In this document: positions 46,337 to 57,388 of the stretch, in pieces
Position numbering within the stretch: the stretch's first letter is position 1
Layout: each line of letters starts with the position of its first letter
Source of the DNA: Vibrio gallaecicus
Lineage (GTDB): Bacteria > Pseudomonadota > Gammaproteobacteria > Enterobacterales > Vibrionaceae
Assembly (NCBI RefSeq): GCF_024347495.1
Contig: NZ_AP025491.1
Location: 1,116,001 to 1,180,000 of the forward strand
Length of the DNA: 64,000 nucleotides
Reading direction: 5' to 3'
Notes under the pieces: model-generated
What the model was told of the DNA's origin: nothing
The model's database searches: none
Seen by the model: the letters and a program-made list of their open reading frames with translations, nothing else
Made by a program: the position numbers and the translations under genes

Positions 46337-48325
46337 TTAACCTTCGCTACGCTCTGGACGACGACCACGGTTGCCGCCATTGCCTGCTGCATTACCATGA
46401 CCACGTTCGCCACGGTGGTTTCCACGGTGATCACCACCACGGTTGCGGTCAAAACGACGCTCACCATCACGACCACCAGCTGAATTACCATCACGTGCAC
46501 CATCACGGTTGCCACGGTATCCACCACGACCGCCTTCACGGTTGCCACCTTCGCGGTTACCGCCTTCACGGTTACCACGGTAGCCGCCACCATCACGACC
46601 GCCACGACCGCCACCACGGTTGCCATCACGACCGCCGCCGCCACGACGAGGCTCACGGAAGTCGTTGAAATCAACAACTACAGCGCCAGCTTCTTTTTGA
46701 CGAATGCGAAGTTTGCTTAGCTTACCAGCAGTCTCAGAGTTCATTGCTTTAGGCAGTTGAACGTAAGTAGAACCTTGGTCTAGCTTGATAGCACCGATAG
46801 AACCTTTAGTTAGGCCAAGTTCGTTTGCTAATGCACCAACGATATCTTTAACCTGAACACCTTGCTCACGACCAACTTGTAGTTGGTAAGTATCCCAATC
46901 TTGAGTATTGAAGTTGCGACCACCACCGTCACGGCCGTTGTCACGATCTTCACGACGCTCTTTGCGACGGTTCTTATCACGCTCAATAGCAGCGATCATT
47001 GGGTCTTCGCCAACGTAGAATAGTGGGCTCTTACCTTGCTGACGCTTAAGAAGCATTGCAGCTAGAGTAGCCGCATCAACTTCTAGAGACTCTTGAAGAG
47101 TAGAGATAAGACCTGCGAAGTTTTCTAGTGCTTTGCTTTCTTTCTCAGTTTCAAGTTCAGCGCCAAGCTTAGCAACACGAGCAGCAGCAACTTGGTCACG
47201 TAGAGGAAGTTGGATTTCTTCCATAGATGACTTAGTTACGCGCTCGATAGTGCGAAGCATACGAATTTGGTTTGTACGAACTAGTAGAATCGCTTTACCT
47301 TTACGTCCAGCACGGCCTGTACGACCAATACGGTGGATGTAAGATTCAACATCGAATGGGATGTCGTAGTTGAATACGTGAGTGATACGTGGAACATCAA
47401 GACCACGAGCTACAACGTCAGTTGCAACTAGAATGTCGATAACACCTTGTTTGATGTGATCAACAGTGCGCTCACGTAGAGACTGAGGAATATCACCGTG
47501 CAGAGCAGCAGCTTTGAAGCCACGTGCAGATAGCCAATCAGCTAGACGCTCAGTATCTTGACGAGTACGTACGAATACGATTGATGCGTCAGTTTCTTCA
47601 GTTTCTAGAAGACGAGACATTGCTTCGTCTTTTTCTACGCCTTTAACAACCCAGAAGTTCTGCGCTACTTTATCAACAGTGTGGTTAGTACCAGCAACGT
47701 CAACTCGTGCAGGGTTACGTAGGTAACGGTCAACAATAGTCTTAACCATTGGTGGCATAGTTGCAGAGAAAAGTACGCGTTGTGCAGTTTCTGGAGCTTG
47801 CTCAAGAATCCAAGTAACGTCATCCACAAAACCCATTTTTAGCATTTCATCTGCTTCATCAAGAACAAATGTGTGTGCTTCATCTAGGTGTAGACGGTCA
47901 CGAGTTAGTAAGTCTTTAACACGACCTGGAGTACCAACAACAATGTGAGCACCACGGCTTAAAGCACGCATTTGGTCAACAATTGAAGCACCACCATAGA
48001 TTTCAAGAACTTTAAGGCCTTTAACATCACGGCCTAGGTTTTTGATTTCCGCAGCAACTTGAATCGCTAGCTCACGAGTAGGAGCCATGATAATTGCTTG
48101 TGGTTTATGTTGGTTTAGGTTGATTTTGTTCAGTAGCGGTAGAGAGAACGCTGCTGTTTTACCAGTACCTGTTTGTGCTTTACCTAAAGCATCACGGCCT
48201 TCTAGAAGAAGAGGAATAGCTGCCGCTTGGATTGGAGTTGGAGAGACGAAACCCATGCTATCAAGTGCTGAAAGGATGTTTTCGTTAAGGGCTAATTCAT
48301 TAAATTGAATTACAGATTCGGACAT
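46337..48325 (-). CDS. deaD: DEAD-box RNA helicase DeaD/CsdA
   Basis: 662 residues from the ATG at 48325; an in-frame earlier start at 48382 is less likely. Helicase motifs: AQTGTGKTAAF, PTRELA, TPGR, VLDEADEM, SATMP and HRIGRTGR. The C-terminus has a RNA-binding DeaD domain (about 470-560), then an Arg/Gly tail rich in GGRDG, GNREGG and RGG units. DeaD unwinds rRNA and mRNA structure, especially in the cold. It is divergent from rnb, with a 413-bp gap that may contain a long leader. Confidence 0.95.
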   Translation of the reverse strand: MSESVIQFNELALNENILSALDSMGFVSPTPIQAAAIPLLLEGRDALGKAQTGTGKTAAFSLPLLNKINLNQHKPQAIIMAPTRELAIQVAAEIKNLGRDVKGLKVLEIYGGASIVDQMRALSRGAHIVVGTPGRVKDLLTRDRLHLDEAHTFVLDEADEMLKMGFVDDVTWILEQAPETAQRVLFSATMPPMVKTIVDRYLRNPARVDVAGTNHTVDKVAQNFWVVKGVEKDEAMSRLLETEETDASIVFVRTRQDTERLADWLSARGFKAAALHGDIPQSLRERTVDHIKQGVIDILVATDVVARGLDVPRITHVFNYDIPFDVESYIHRIGRTGRAGRKGKAILLVRTNQIRMLRTIERVTKSSMEEIQLPLRDQVAAARVAKLGAELETEKESKALENFAGLISTLQESLEVDAATLAAMLLKRQQGKSPLFYVGEDPMIAAIERDKNRRKERREDRDNGRDGGGRNFNTQDWDTYQLQVGREQGVQVKDIVGALANELGLTKGSIGAIKLDQGSTYVQLPKAMNSETAGKLSKLRIRQKEAGAVVVDFNDFREPRRGGGGRDGNRGGGRGGRDGGGYRGNREGGNREGGNREGGRGGYRGNRDGARDGNSAGGRDGERRFDRNRGGDHRGNHRGERGHGNAAGNGGNRGRRPERSEG

Positions 48326-48738
48326 TGGGATCCCACTATCATATAAGTAAACAAAAGGTCCCAGGTGCTCTACCAATTCCAATACTGATCCAATCAGATA
48401 CTGATTCCGTTCAGTTGCGAAACAGTAATAAAACGCATCAAGCCGTTAGGGACGTCTAAGGGAGGCGGATTATTCCTTAAATGCATAAAAAAATCCAGAA
48501 AAAATTGAAATACATCACATATTTTTCTGTTTCCTCGATAAACTGTCTATCATATCGTCAAATTTTGATGAATATCGCGTCACCTCCTTTATTTATGGAT
48601 TTGAAACATCAATTCTACAAATACTCGACCATATGATTCAGCATGTACTTTATTCAAAGGCCTTTATTGGCTTTAAGTAGTAATCGGCTCTCGCAATGAT
48701 TATAGTGTGCAGAATTATTCTCGTAAGATAAAAGTCAA
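48326..48738. other. Divergent regulatory region of deaD and rnb
   Basis: 413 bp with no gene. Cold-inducible deaD genes often have long 5' leaders; nothing here lets me place the start site, and I see no clear hairpin or cold box. Confidence 0.45.
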
Positions 48739-50733
48739 ATGTTTCAAGATAATCCTCTACTCGCTCAACTTAAACAGCAAATCCAAGAAACACTTCCTAA
48801 AAAGGAAGGCACGATTAAAGCTACTGAAAAAGGCTTTGGTTTTCTAGAAGTCGACAGTAAGACTAGCTACTTTATCCCGCCGCCATATATGAAGAAATGT
48901 GTGCACGGCGATAAGGTCGTTGCAATTATACGTACTGAAAAGGAACGTGAAATCGCTGAGCCAGAAGAGTTGATTGAGCAAGGTTTGACCCGATTCATCG
49001 CTCGTATAAAGCTATTTAAAGGTCGATTGAACGTTGTTCCAGATCACCCGCAGCTTAAAAAGCTTCAGTTAAAGGCTAAAGCTAAAAAGGGCTTAAACCC
49101 TGAACTTCTTAAAGAGGGCGATTGGGTTGTAGCTCATATAGTAAACCACCCTCTTAAAGGAGATGATGGTTTCTTAGCGCAGATTTCTGAGAAAATTACC
49201 GACGCCGACGACAAGATTGCTCCATGGTGGGTAACACTTGCACAAAACGATCTGCCTAACAGTGAACCTGAAGGCATTGATAACTGGCAAGTCAACGATG
49301 ATGTCGACCTACAACGCGTAGACATGACTCATATTCCGTTTGTAACCATTGATGGTGAAAGCACCAAAGATATGGATGACGCCTTATATGCGAAGAAAAA
49401 AGATAACGGCGATTTTGAATTAACCATCGCGATTGCCGATCCTACAGCTTATATCTCTCCTGATGATGAAATGGATAAGGTCGCACGCAAGCGTGGTTTT
49501 ACTATTTATCTTCCCGGCCGAAACATTCCGATGCTGCCTCGTGATCTTGCCGATAACTTGTGTTCACTTATTGAAAACGAAGAACGCCCAGCTCTTTGCT
49601 GTACTGTTACCGTTTCAAAAGACGGCGTGATTGGCGATGACATTAATTTCTTTGCTGCAAATATCAAATCTCATGCCCGCCTCGCATACAGTCATGTATC
49701 AGATTGGTTAGAGAATGGGACTTCTGAAAAATGGCAGCCAAGTGAAGAGATTGCAGTAATCGTTAAGGATTTACATGAGTTCGCTCAAGCTCGTTCAGCA
49801 TGGCGACAAGCCAATGCCGTTGTTTTCCCAGACCGCCCTGATTACCGCTTTGAATTAAGCGAAGACAACGACGTTATCGCTATTCACGCAGATATGCGTC
49901 GTAGTGCGAACAAGTTAGTAGAAGAAGCAATGATCAGCGCTAACATTTGTGCTGGCCGTGTATTAAAAGAAAGCTTCGGACAAGGCGTGTTTAACTGCCA
50001 CTCTGGTTTCAAATCGGAAAAAGTTGCTGATGTACTAGAACTAGTAAACCCTGAAGCTGAAACCCCATTTACAGCTGAAGAGATCATTTCTCTAGAAGGT
50101 TTTGCTTCACTTCGCCGCTGGTTAGGCACTCTGGACACTAACTACTACGATAATCGTATTCGCAAATTCCAAGCGTACAGTGAAATCAGCAACGAGCCTT
50201 TACCACACTTTGCTATGGGCTTAGATATCTACGCAACTTGGACATCACCAATTCGTAAATATGGCGATATGATCAACCACCGTATGCTTAAAGCACACAT
50301 ATTAGGTAAAGAACCAATTCAGACACCAGACGAAACGATTGGTGATGAGCTTGCACTTCATCGCCGCTACCATGGAATGGCAGAGCGTAACGTCGGTGAT
50401 TGGTTATACGCTCGAACTCTAGTTAATGCGCCTAAGGAAGAAACTCGTTTCCAAGCTGAAATATTTGATATTAATCGTGCAGGCATGCGCGTTCGCTTGC
50501 TAGAAAATGGTGCCGCTGCATTTATCCCCGGCTCTCTCATTATTGATAATAAAGAAAGAATTGAATGTAATAGTGACATGGGTACTGTATCTATCGATAA
50601 AGAGATGGTATACAGACTGGGAGACGTATTAGAAATTGTTCTCTCAGATGTGAACCTAGAGAATCGCAACTTGGTAGCAAAACCAACGCAAGTTTTTGCT
50701 GAACAGCCGAGTAAAGAACCAAGCGAGAGTTAA
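48739..50733 (+). CDS. rnb: Exoribonuclease II
   Basis: 664 residues. An N-terminal cold-shock-like domain ([17 protein letters not shown]), the RNB catalytic domain with [16 protein letters not shown] at about 205-220, [19 protein letters not shown], and a C-terminal S1 domain. Processive 3'-to-5' degradation of single-stranded RNA. Divergent from deaD, so two RNA-metabolism enzymes share a control region. The ribosome site is weak. A terminator follows. Confidence 0.95.
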   Translation: MFQDNPLLAQLKQQIQETLPKKEGTIKATEKGFGFLEVDSKTSYFIPPPYMKKCVHGDKVVAIIRTEKEREIAEPEELIEQGLTRFIARIKLFKGRLNVVPDHPQLKKLQLKAKAKKGLNPELLKEGDWVVAHIVNHPLKGDDGFLAQISEKITDADDKIAPWWVTLAQNDLPNSEPEGIDNWQVNDDVDLQRVDMTHIPFVTIDGESTKDMDDALYAKKKDNGDFELTIAIADPTAYISPDDEMDKVARKRGFTIYLPGRNIPMLPRDLADNLCSLIENEERPALCCTVTVSKDGVIGDDINFFAANIKSHARLAYSHVSDWLENGTSEKWQPSEEIAVIVKDLHEFAQARSAWRQANAVVFPDRPDYRFELSEDNDVIAIHADMRRSANKLVEEAMISANICAGRVLKESFGQGVFNCHSGFKSEKVADVLELVNPEAETPFTAEEIISLEGFASLRRWLGTLDTNYYDNRIRKFQAYSEISNEPLPHFAMGLDIYATWTSPIRKYGDMINHRMLKAHILGKEPIQTPDETIGDELALHRRYHGMAERNVGDWLYARTLVNAPKEETRFQAEIFDINRAGMRVRLLENGAAAFIPGSLIIDNKERIECNSDMGTVSIDKEMVYRLGDVLEIVLSDVNLENRNLVAKPTQVFAEQPSKEPSES

Positions 50734-50748
50734 CTGAGAAACACTTTA

Positions 50749-50774
50749 AAAAGGCGCTTTATAGCGCCTTTTTT
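50749..50774 (+). terminator. Terminator of rnb
   Basis: Stem AAGGCGCT/AGCGCCTT with a short loop, followed by TTTTATT, about 20 bp after the stop. Confidence 0.88.
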
Positions 50775-50829
50775 ATTATTAAAAATAAATCGTCATATTG
50801 TCGCTTTCAACTGTAAAAGAAGTATCCGT

Positions 50830-51642
50830 ATGCCATCTATCACAATCAGTCGATTTACCAATTTCATTCACAGAAGAAAAGAACGCTATCCAGCATCTAA
50901 GAATGGTTTATTCCTTGTCACTAAAGGCAGCATATCTTTTTCTCTTGCGCATGGAGTAAACGGAAGCCTTAACTCGGGAGATTTTGCCCTCTACACCTCA
51001 GGGGAAATTCAAGATATCGTTATCAATACAGAACGAGGTGAATTCTCAGGAATGTGCTTAGATTTCGATCTATCGATTTTCCAAAGTTTCCTAAGCCAAT
51101 ATTCTGAAATTGAAATACCAAGACCCTCTAAAGAATACATCAAGTTCAATAAAAGCAACGTCAATATTCACCAGCTGAAAGAGCTGATGTTAACGTTAGC
51201 AGAATTAGAACAACCCAATGATTTTGCCTTAGCGAAACTCGCAACAGCCTTACTTTCATTAATCGTTGAAGAACAACCAGCTTCACTTGCCATCATAGCA
51301 AACGCTGCTCAATTAACTGTTACCCAAAAAGTCATTCGCTATATCGAACAAAACATAGATAACGATATTACTCTCGACTCATTAGCCGACTATATGGGCA
51401 TGTCACCTGCAACCCTTAAACGCCGTTTATCAGCAGAGAATTTGTCATTTTCGAGTTTATTAAAGGTAAAAAGAATTAGCCATGCCGCGACTCATTTGAG
51501 AACAACAAATAAATCCATCACGCAAATTGCTTATGAATCTGGCTTTAAAAGTGCAGCTCACTTTAGTACAGCATTTAAAAATTTCCATGGGCAAACCCCA
51601 AAAGATTTCCGGGTTAAAGTAGAAAATAAATTTAATACCTAA
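50830..51642 (+). CDS. AraC-family transcriptional regulator
   Basis: 270 residues. The C-terminal double HTH is clear: ITLDSLADYMGMSPATLKRR and SITQIAYESGFKSAAHFSTA, then FHGQTPKDFR. The N-terminal cupin-like half (SISFSLAHGVNGSLNSGDFA) should bind an effector. No obvious target operon lies next to it. Confidence 0.88.
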   Translation: MPSITISRFTNFIHRRKERYPASKNGLFLVTKGSISFSLAHGVNGSLNSGDFALYTSGEIQDIVINTERGEFSGMCLDFDLSIFQSFLSQYSEIEIPRPSKEYIKFNKSNVNIHQLKELMLTLAELEQPNDFALAKLATALLSLIVEEQPASLAIIANAAQLTVTQKVIRYIEQNIDNDITLDSLADYMGMSPATLKRRLSAENLSFSSLLKVKRISHAATHLRTTNKSITQIAYESGFKSAAHFSTAFKNFHGQTPKDFRVKVENKFNT

Positions 51643-51743
51643 CTAATTCAAATGTCATAGGGGAACGCTTAGGTATTGCGTGCTCGATAATTTATTAGAT
51701 TAATAATTTAACTAAGAACTATGTAGCTAGCGGGTAAGAGATG

Positions 51744-52100
51744 TTACCCCCAAAAATAGGCATGAGGATCTTTTTCTATTTCTTGAAGAATAATATCAAT
51801 GTCATGGCATTGAGGTAAGAATGGATAGGGTCCCCACTTTAAGTCCACTTGTCCCTTATCCATCGGCATAAATAACAACCAAATCTGGTTGGCTTCTTCA
51901 AAAACAACTTTGGCAACTTCGTCGGTATAATCGCAGTGCGAAGAATCCAGTAAATAATGCGCTTTTGAAAAAACAGCACCATTCAGACAAGGTTCAAAAA
52001 GAGACTTCCCGAGCGCAACAGGTAAACTAGTATTCCTCGAATGGCAAACTCGCTCAGCACCAGCGAGTAACCGACCTATTTCCATTTTAACTACAGACAT
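51744..52100 (-). CDS. Hypothetical protein
   Basis: 118 residues, cytoplasmic, mixed charge, with no family I recognise. It ends HAYFWG and has a central beta-rich part (VVFEEANQIWLLFMPMDKGQ). The coding frame is clean for its length, but no strong ribosome site is seen. Real-gene status is likely but unproven. Confidence 0.55.
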   Translation of the reverse strand: MSVVKMEIGRLLAGAERVCHSRNTSLPVALGKSLFEPCLNGAVFSKAHYLLDSSHCDYTDEVAKVVFEEANQIWLLFMPMDKGQVDLKWGPYPFLPQCHDIDIILQEIEKDPHAYFWG

Positions 52101-52257
52101 AAAGACCTCGCACCGATAAATTTACTATAGCGAACCTATAGAGATGGCTTATTCCCGTAACGAAAACGAGCAAGGCAACTTTGTTTAGTTTAGAACCATC
52201 CTTACATTAATACTACGACTTCCCTCGCAGCAATCCATTAACAAGAGAGGTTTTATT

Positions 52258-52291
52258 GCTTCACAAAAATGTCATATAAGCCCCCTATGAT
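52258..52291 (+). promoter_or_regulatory. Pho-box-like promoter of the PstS-like gene
   Basis: GCTTCACAAAAATGTCAT at 52258-52275 holds two TCA-containing half sites 11 bp apart, as in a PhoB box. TATGAT at 52286-52291 follows after 10 bp, the usual box-to-minus-10 distance. It lies about 30-60 bp before the ATG. The first half site is poor. Confidence 0.5.
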
Positions 52292-52321
52292 AGTCGAAAA
52301 TAATATTACTAGGAGTTGTTT

Positions 52322-53137
52322 ATGTTACGAGTTGCACTTGCTTCTCTCTTAACCCTTGCCCTGTCTTCTCAGGTCGTTCTTGCTCAAGAAACCAATATCT
52401 CAGGTTCAACTTCTGTTGCTAGAGTTATGGACGTACTAGCGGAAGAGTATAATAAAACTCACCCAAATAATTTCATCGCGGTACAAGGTATAGGTTCAAC
52501 TGCCGGTATTACTATGGTGACAAAAGGTGTATCAGATTTAGGGATGAGCTCGCGTTATTTAACTGAGCGAGAACAAGGTGAGAAACTGGATGTTTTTCCA
52601 ATTGCCTTCGATGGACTAGCGGTGGTTGTTAACCGTTCAAACAGCGTAAACAACATCTCTAGAAAGCAACTTTTCGACATATACAAAGGCAATATAACAA
52701 ATTGGAAGCAAGTCGGTGGTGCAGACCAAGCTATTGCAGTGGTCACTCGTGAAGCATCTTCTGGCTCTCGTTACAGTTTTGAAAGCTTAATGGGGCTCAC
52801 TAGAATTATTAACGATCGATTAGTATCCGATATCAACCCAAATAACCTTGTCGTTAACGGTAACAGCATGGTGAAAACCATTGTTAACCATAACCCTCAC
52901 GCCATTGGCTTCGTTTCTGTTGGGTCAATCGACCGCTCAATTAAAGCCATCACTTTCGAAGGTATCACTCCAAGTTCTAAAAACATAGCGAACCACACTT
53001 ACGAACTCGCTCGCCCATTCTTAATATTGCATCGTAAAGAAGCATTATCAAAAGAGAGTCTAAGTTTTATTAACTATGTGAAGTCACCTGAAGGTCAAAG
53101 TTTAATTGAAGAGTATGGCTATACGAAAGTTAAATAA
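52322..53137 (+). CDS. PstS-like phosphate-binding periplasmic protein
   Basis: 271 residues from the ATG at 52322, which follows AGGAG. Signal peptide 1-23 ends VLAQ. ISGSTSVARVMDVLAEEYN and VTREASSGSRYSFE match the phosphate-binding loops of PstS/PBP-like family proteins. It is shorter than E. coli PstS and no pstCAB genes follow. It may supply phosphate to a remote transporter or act as a sensor. Confidence 0.88.
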   Translation: MLRVALASLLTLALSSQVVLAQETNISGSTSVARVMDVLAEEYNKTHPNNFIAVQGIGSTAGITMVTKGVSDLGMSSRYLTEREQGEKLDVFPIAFDGLAVVVNRSNSVNNISRKQLFDIYKGNITNWKQVGGADQAIAVVTREASSGSRYSFESLMGLTRIINDRLVSDINPNNLVVNGNSMVKTIVNHNPHAIGFVSVGSIDRSIKAITFEGITPSSKNIANHTYELARPFLILHRKEALSKESLSFINYVKSPEGQSLIEEYGYTKVK

Positions 53138-53186
53138 GGCTGAACGAAAAGTCATTTAGCTTTAAGACATAAACGGTAGCGAATAA

Positions 53187-53215
53187 AAAAGGGAGAGCAA
53201 TGTGCTCTCCCTTTT
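53187..53215. terminator. Bidirectional terminator between the PstS-like and MaoC genes
   Basis: A 13-bp stem, AAAAGGGAGAGCA with its complement, and an ATG loop; A-rich before and TTTTCGTTTT after. Confidence 0.88.
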
Positions 53216-53243
53216 CGTTTTAATAATGTGCTATGACACAAGT

Positions 53244-53936
53244 TTAAAAGTGCAATTGAATCACTGAAACGACAACACAACCAGGGCGTCGAATACCTTC
53301 AATTTCTACCTTAATCTCACGTTCAATCTCTAAACCTTTCTTAATTGGTGTCACTTTCAATAGCGTACTCTTTGCTCGTACGTTATTACCTGATTTCACA
53401 GGGTAAGGAAAGCGAACTTGGTTCAAACCAAGGTTTACCACCATTTTAGCTGTCGGGAATTGAGAGTTTTCAGGGTCAACGCTATCTGTCAATTTTGGAA
53501 GCAAAGATAACGTTAGAAAACCATGAGCAATAGTCGTCTTAAAAGGAGAGTCAGTTTCAGCTTTGCTTGGATCAGTGTGGATCCATTGCATGTCTTCCGT
53601 TACCTGCCCAAACTGATCGATGCGTTCTTGGCTAACGTTCATCCAATCACCAGTATGGATAACTTCACCAATTTGCTCGCTTAATTCGTTAAACACAGCC
53701 TGCGCTTCTGGTTTAAGTACGATCGGTTTTTCTACAGGTACTTCAATTTGAATATCAGGTTCATTGACCGCAGGCTTATGATGATCACGAACCCAAGCAA
53801 AGAAGTGACTATTTTGCGTGCGGTTCATGAAGTCACCCCAATACTCTTTTAGAGTAGGAGACATCCATTGCATAAACTCTGAGTGCTGTGCAGAAAAACT
53901 GTCGCCTCTATGTTTAAGTAAATCAATGACCTTCAT
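53244..53936 (-). CDS. MaoC-family (R)-specific enoyl-CoA hydratase-like protein
   Basis: 230 residues. The hotdog-fold hydratase-2 motif is DMQWIHTDPSKAETDSPFKT, with the catalytic Asp and His, then IAHGFLTLSLLPKL. About 95 residues precede the domain, beyond the size of simple PhaJ proteins, and contain WMSPTLKEYWGDFMNRTQNS, which resembles part of a phasin or a second hotdog remnant. It may supply (R)-3-hydroxyacyl-CoA for polyhydroxyalkanoate; no pha genes are in the window. Single gene. Confidence 0.82.
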   Translation of the reverse strand: MKVIDLLKHRGDSFSAQHSEFMQWMSPTLKEYWGDFMNRTQNSHFFAWVRDHHKPAVNEPDIQIEVPVEKPIVLKPEAQAVFNELSEQIGEVIHTGDWMNVSQERIDQFGQVTEDMQWIHTDPSKAETDSPFKTTIAHGFLTLSLLPKLTDSVDPENSQFPTAKMVVNLGLNQVRFPYPVKSGNNVRAKSTLLKVTPIKKGLEIEREIKVEIEGIRRPGCVVVSVIQLHF

Positions 53937-54171
53937 AAGAACCTCAGTAGAAAAATATACTCTAATATAACGTTGTAATTTTGAAGCACTTCACACTAAT
54001 CTGCAAACACTTTCGAGCCTACACTTGTTAGCTCAAACCTTATTAATAATTAAAAATCAATAAGATAACAATAAAACACCATTTTATTACAATGCTGTCA
54101 TTAAAGTTTTAGCTCTATTTTTTAAGAACGAATAATTCTTTATTTATGACTTATTATTCTTTAAACGAATA

Positions 54172-54200
54172 ATAAAGGCTTAACATTACGTCAAGCCTTT
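54172..54200 (-). terminator. Terminator of the RND efflux operon
   Basis: Stem AAAGGCTT/AAGCCTTT, with the minus strand running on into TATTATTCG; about 20 bp after the pump stop. Confidence 0.6.
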
Positions 54201-54221
54201 TAGTTATGACCTTACAAGTTA

Positions 54222-57200
54222 TTACTCATCGTCTAGAGCAACTAACTTAGTATTGCCACCATGCGCCTTTTCTCGCTTACGTTGCACAAAAGCGTAGAAA
54301 CCTGGAATTAAACATGTACCGGCGAGTAACACACAAAGTAAACCACCGATAAGTGAAATACCCAGGGAGTTTTGACTCACATGCCCCGCACCAGATGCAA
54401 AAATCAGCGGGAAAATACCTAGAATAAACGACCATGATGTCATGTTCACAGCTCGGAAACGTAAGGTACCTCCTTTGACTGCAGCGTCATCAATTGGAAT
54501 GTCTTTTTCTTCACGTTCAACTTTTGCAAATTCAACGATAAGAATCGCGTTTTTCGCCGCCAAGGCTATCAACAAGACGAGACCAATTTGAGCATAAAGG
54601 TTCAGCGGTGTTCCCGTTATATTCAGCGCAAGGAATGAACCGAGAGTTGCAACAGGTACCACGAGTATAATCGCAAGTGGAATTGTCCAACTTTCATATT
54701 GAGCAACCATAAACAAGTAGATAAATATTAGCGCCAAAGCAAAAGCAAAAATCGCTTGGTTACCTGCTAGCACTTCCTGATAAGCCATACCAGTCCACTC
54801 ATACTGGTAACCCTGAGGAAGCACTTCTGCTGCTACTCGTTCCATTGCAGCAATAGCATCGCCACTGGAGTAACCTTCTGCTGGTTGCCCTTGAATAACA
54901 GTACTGCGATACATGTTATATCGCCACGCTACATCTGGTTCAAAGATTTGATCGTAAGTCACTAATGTACTCAGTGGAATCATCTCACCACTTGAAGAGC
55001 GTACGTGGAAACGTTGTAAATCTTCCATGCTGCTTCGATGTTCACTGTCAGCTTGCATCGTCACACGGAAATTTTTACCGAACATGGTAAAGTCATTCAC
55101 ATATAATGAACCTAAGTTACCTTGAAGCGTTTGGAAGATAGACGACAACGGGATACCTAACTGTTGCGCTTTCTCTCGATCAATATCGACATAGTAATGA
55201 GGTACATTGGCACGGAAAGTACTAAATGTTTGTGCAATTTCAGGCTGCTTATTTGCTTCTTGAATCACATCACCCATCACCATAGCTAAATCACTACGGC
55301 TTCTACCAAGCGTATCTTCTAGAACAAACTCAAACCCAGAAGCTGCCCCCATACCTGGCACGGCTGGAGGTCCCATGGCAAAAACAATCGCTTCTGGGAG
55401 TTCTGTTGCAGCTCGTCTATTAATTCTTGAAGAAATAGCTTGAGCGGCATGCTCACCGTCTAAACCGTTCCTCGTCTCCCAATCATGTAGCTTAATGAAC
55501 AACGATGCACCGTTCGATGCTGAAGCTCCCGTCATGAATGCATAACCATTTACAAGCGTCGCACCATCAACACCAGGCTCTTCTTCCACCATTTTAAGCA
55601 ATTGCTCCGTCACTTCCTCTGTACGAGACAGAGAAGCAGCATCAGGCAACTGAACATTAACCAGTAAAATACCTTTATCTTCTTGTGGTACAAATGCTGT
55701 TGAAGTGGTCTTCGCAAAATAAGTGACCGCAAGCAATGCAACGAAGAAGAAAGTCACGAGTAGGATGCTTTTTTTAACCAAAAAGCCTGCAACCTGACCA
55801 TACTTGGTCGTTACTTTATCTAACCCACGGTTAAATGTGGCATACCATTTTGATGTGTTTCCACCGCCTTGCTTCAACACGAGTGAACATAGAGCTGGAG
55901 ATAACGTCAATGCGTTAATAGAAGAGATCACAACCGCGATACAAATCGTTAATGCGAATTGTCGATACATGATACCCGTAATACCAGGCAACATCGCAAC
56001 CGGGATAAACACAGCCAGCAGTACTAGAGTTGATGTAACAATCGGACCCGTCACTTCTTTCATCGCAATTAGAGTAGCTTTGCGCGGTGAAATGGTCGGA
56101 TCTTTCGCCATTGTGGTGTCAACGTTTTCAATAACCAGAATGGCATCATCAACAACTATACCGATCGCCAAAATTAAGCCGAATAAAGTGACGGTATTTA
56201 TGGTGAAACCTGTCATTTGCATAATGGCAAACGTACCAATCAAGGATACAGGTATAGCAACAACTGGAATTAAAGTGGCGCGAGCACTACCTAAGAAAAG
56301 GTAAGTCACCGCAATAACAAGTAGAATCGCTTCTATAAGAGTCTTAACAACCCCTTTAATCGACTCCGCAACAAACAAAGTTGTATCGTAGCTGGATTCA
56401 TAAGCCACACCTTCAGGAAAGTTCTCACCTAACCTTTCAAGTGTTTCCATCACCGCTTTACCACTTTCCAGTGCATTTGCATCCGATTGAAGCGATAAGG
56501 TTACGATAGACGCATCTTGTCCACGGTATTTACCATTGCCATCATAGAACTTCTTACCCAATTCCACTCTTGCAACATCTTTCAAATAAACCGTTGAACC
56601 ATCATGATCAGCTCGCAGTACTACATTTTCAAACTCGCTAGCGCTCTCTAAGCGTCCTTTTGTTACTAAGTTAAATTGCACTTCTTGTGGGTTGCTATAG
56701 GGAGCAGCACCAATCCGGCCGGCAGCAACTTGGACATTTTGCTCAGCAAGAGCTGAATAGACGTCAGAAGTCGTTAGCTTAAGGTTCGCCATTTTCTCGG
56801 GATCTAGCCAAACACGCATCGCGTATTCACCACCACCCAAAACATTCACTTCACTGATCCCGGTTACACGAGCCAGTTGGTCTTTAATGTTCAAGTTAAC
56901 GTAGTTGATTAAGAACTTATCGTCATACTCACCATTTGGTGAATAGAAGTTGAGAACCATCAATAAGTCGGGTGAGCGCTTTTTCACTGTCACGCCGACC
57001 ATGCGCACTTCTTGCGGTAGCTTAGATTCGATCTGAGCAACACGGTTTTGAACGTTGACTTGTGCCATATCTGGGTCAGTGCCCACATCAAACGTCACGT
57101 TCAAGTTATAAGAACCATCATTAGCACTTTTTGAAGACATATAGATCATATCTTCAACGCCATTAACTGAGGTTTCTATGGGGTCCGCTATGGCTTGCTC

Positions 57201-57374
57201 AACAACTTCCGCGCTTGCTCCTGTATAAAATGCAGAAACACTAACCGAAGGTGGGCTAATCTTGGGGTACTCAGCAACAGGTAAAATTGCCAACGAAATA
57301 GCACCGGCTAAAGTCAATATGATTGAAATAACCAGTGCGAATTTAGGTCTTTGAATAAAGAAACGACTTAACAT
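54222..57374 (-). CDS. RND multidrug efflux transporter (AcrB-type)
   Basis: 1050 residues, full AcrB/MexB length. [20 protein letters not shown] opens TM1; [18 protein letters not shown] in TM4 has the two proton-relay Asp residues; two large periplasmic loops and 12 helices follow. [20 protein letters not shown] is typical of HAE1 pumps. Proton-driven export of drugs, dyes or bile acids from the inner membrane and periplasm. It starts 14 bp after the adaptor gene. No outer-membrane TolC-type gene is present, so a shared TolC is expected. Confidence 0.95.
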   Translation of the reverse strand: MLSRFFIQRPKFALVISIILTLAGAISLAILPVAEYPKISPPSVSVSAFYTGASAEVVEQAIADPIETSVNGVEDMIYMSSKSANDGSYNLNVTFDVGTDPDMAQVNVQNRVAQIESKLPQEVRMVGVTVKKRSPDLLMVLNFYSPNGEYDDKFLINYVNLNIKDQLARVTGISEVNVLGGGEYAMRVWLDPEKMANLKLTTSDVYSALAEQNVQVAAGRIGAAPYSNPQEVQFNLVTKGRLESASEFENVVLRADHDGSTVYLKDVARVELGKKFYDGNGKYRGQDASIVTLSLQSDANALESGKAVMETLERLGENFPEGVAYESSYDTTLFVAESIKGVVKTLIEAILLVIAVTYLFLGSARATLIPVVAIPVSLIGTFAIMQMTGFTINTVTLFGLILAIGIVVDDAILVIENVDTTMAKDPTISPRKATLIAMKEVTGPIVTSTLVLLAVFIPVAMLPGITGIMYRQFALTICIAVVISSINALTLSPALCSLVLKQGGGNTSKWYATFNRGLDKVTTKYGQVAGFLVKKSILLVTFFFVALLAVTYFAKTTSTAFVPQEDKGILLVNVQLPDAASLSRTEEVTEQLLKMVEEEPGVDGATLVNGYAFMTGASASNGASLFIKLHDWETRNGLDGEHAAQAISSRINRRAATELPEAIVFAMGPPAVPGMGAASGFEFVLEDTLGRSRSDLAMVMGDVIQEANKQPEIAQTFSTFRANVPHYYVDIDREKAQQLGIPLSSIFQTLQGNLGSLYVNDFTMFGKNFRVTMQADSEHRSSMEDLQRFHVRSSSGEMIPLSTLVTYDQIFEPDVAWRYNMYRSTVIQGQPAEGYSSGDAIAAMERVAAEVLPQGYQYEWTGMAYQEVLAGNQAIFAFALALIFIYLFMVAQYESWTIPLAIILVVPVATLGSFLALNITGTPLNLYAQIGLVLLIALAAKNAILIVEFAKVEREEKDIPIDDAAVKGGTLRFRAVNMTSWSFILGIFPLIFASGAGHVSQNSLGISLIGGLLCVLLAGTCLIPGFYAFVQRKREKAHGGNTKLVALDDE

Positions 57375-57388
57375 AATTCAGCCTACTT

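Noticed and set aside
46400..46640. CRISPR-like or tandem repeat array
   Set aside because: The repetitive DNA encodes the RGG/NREGG tail of DeaD, with codon-phase units and no spacers.
46333..46677. His- and Val-rich open frames over the deaD end
   Set aside because: They are other-frame readings of the Arg/Gly repeat tail of DeaD.
51744..52100. Hypothetical protein as toxin or antitoxin
   Set aside because: No partner gene adjoins it and no toxin motif is visible.
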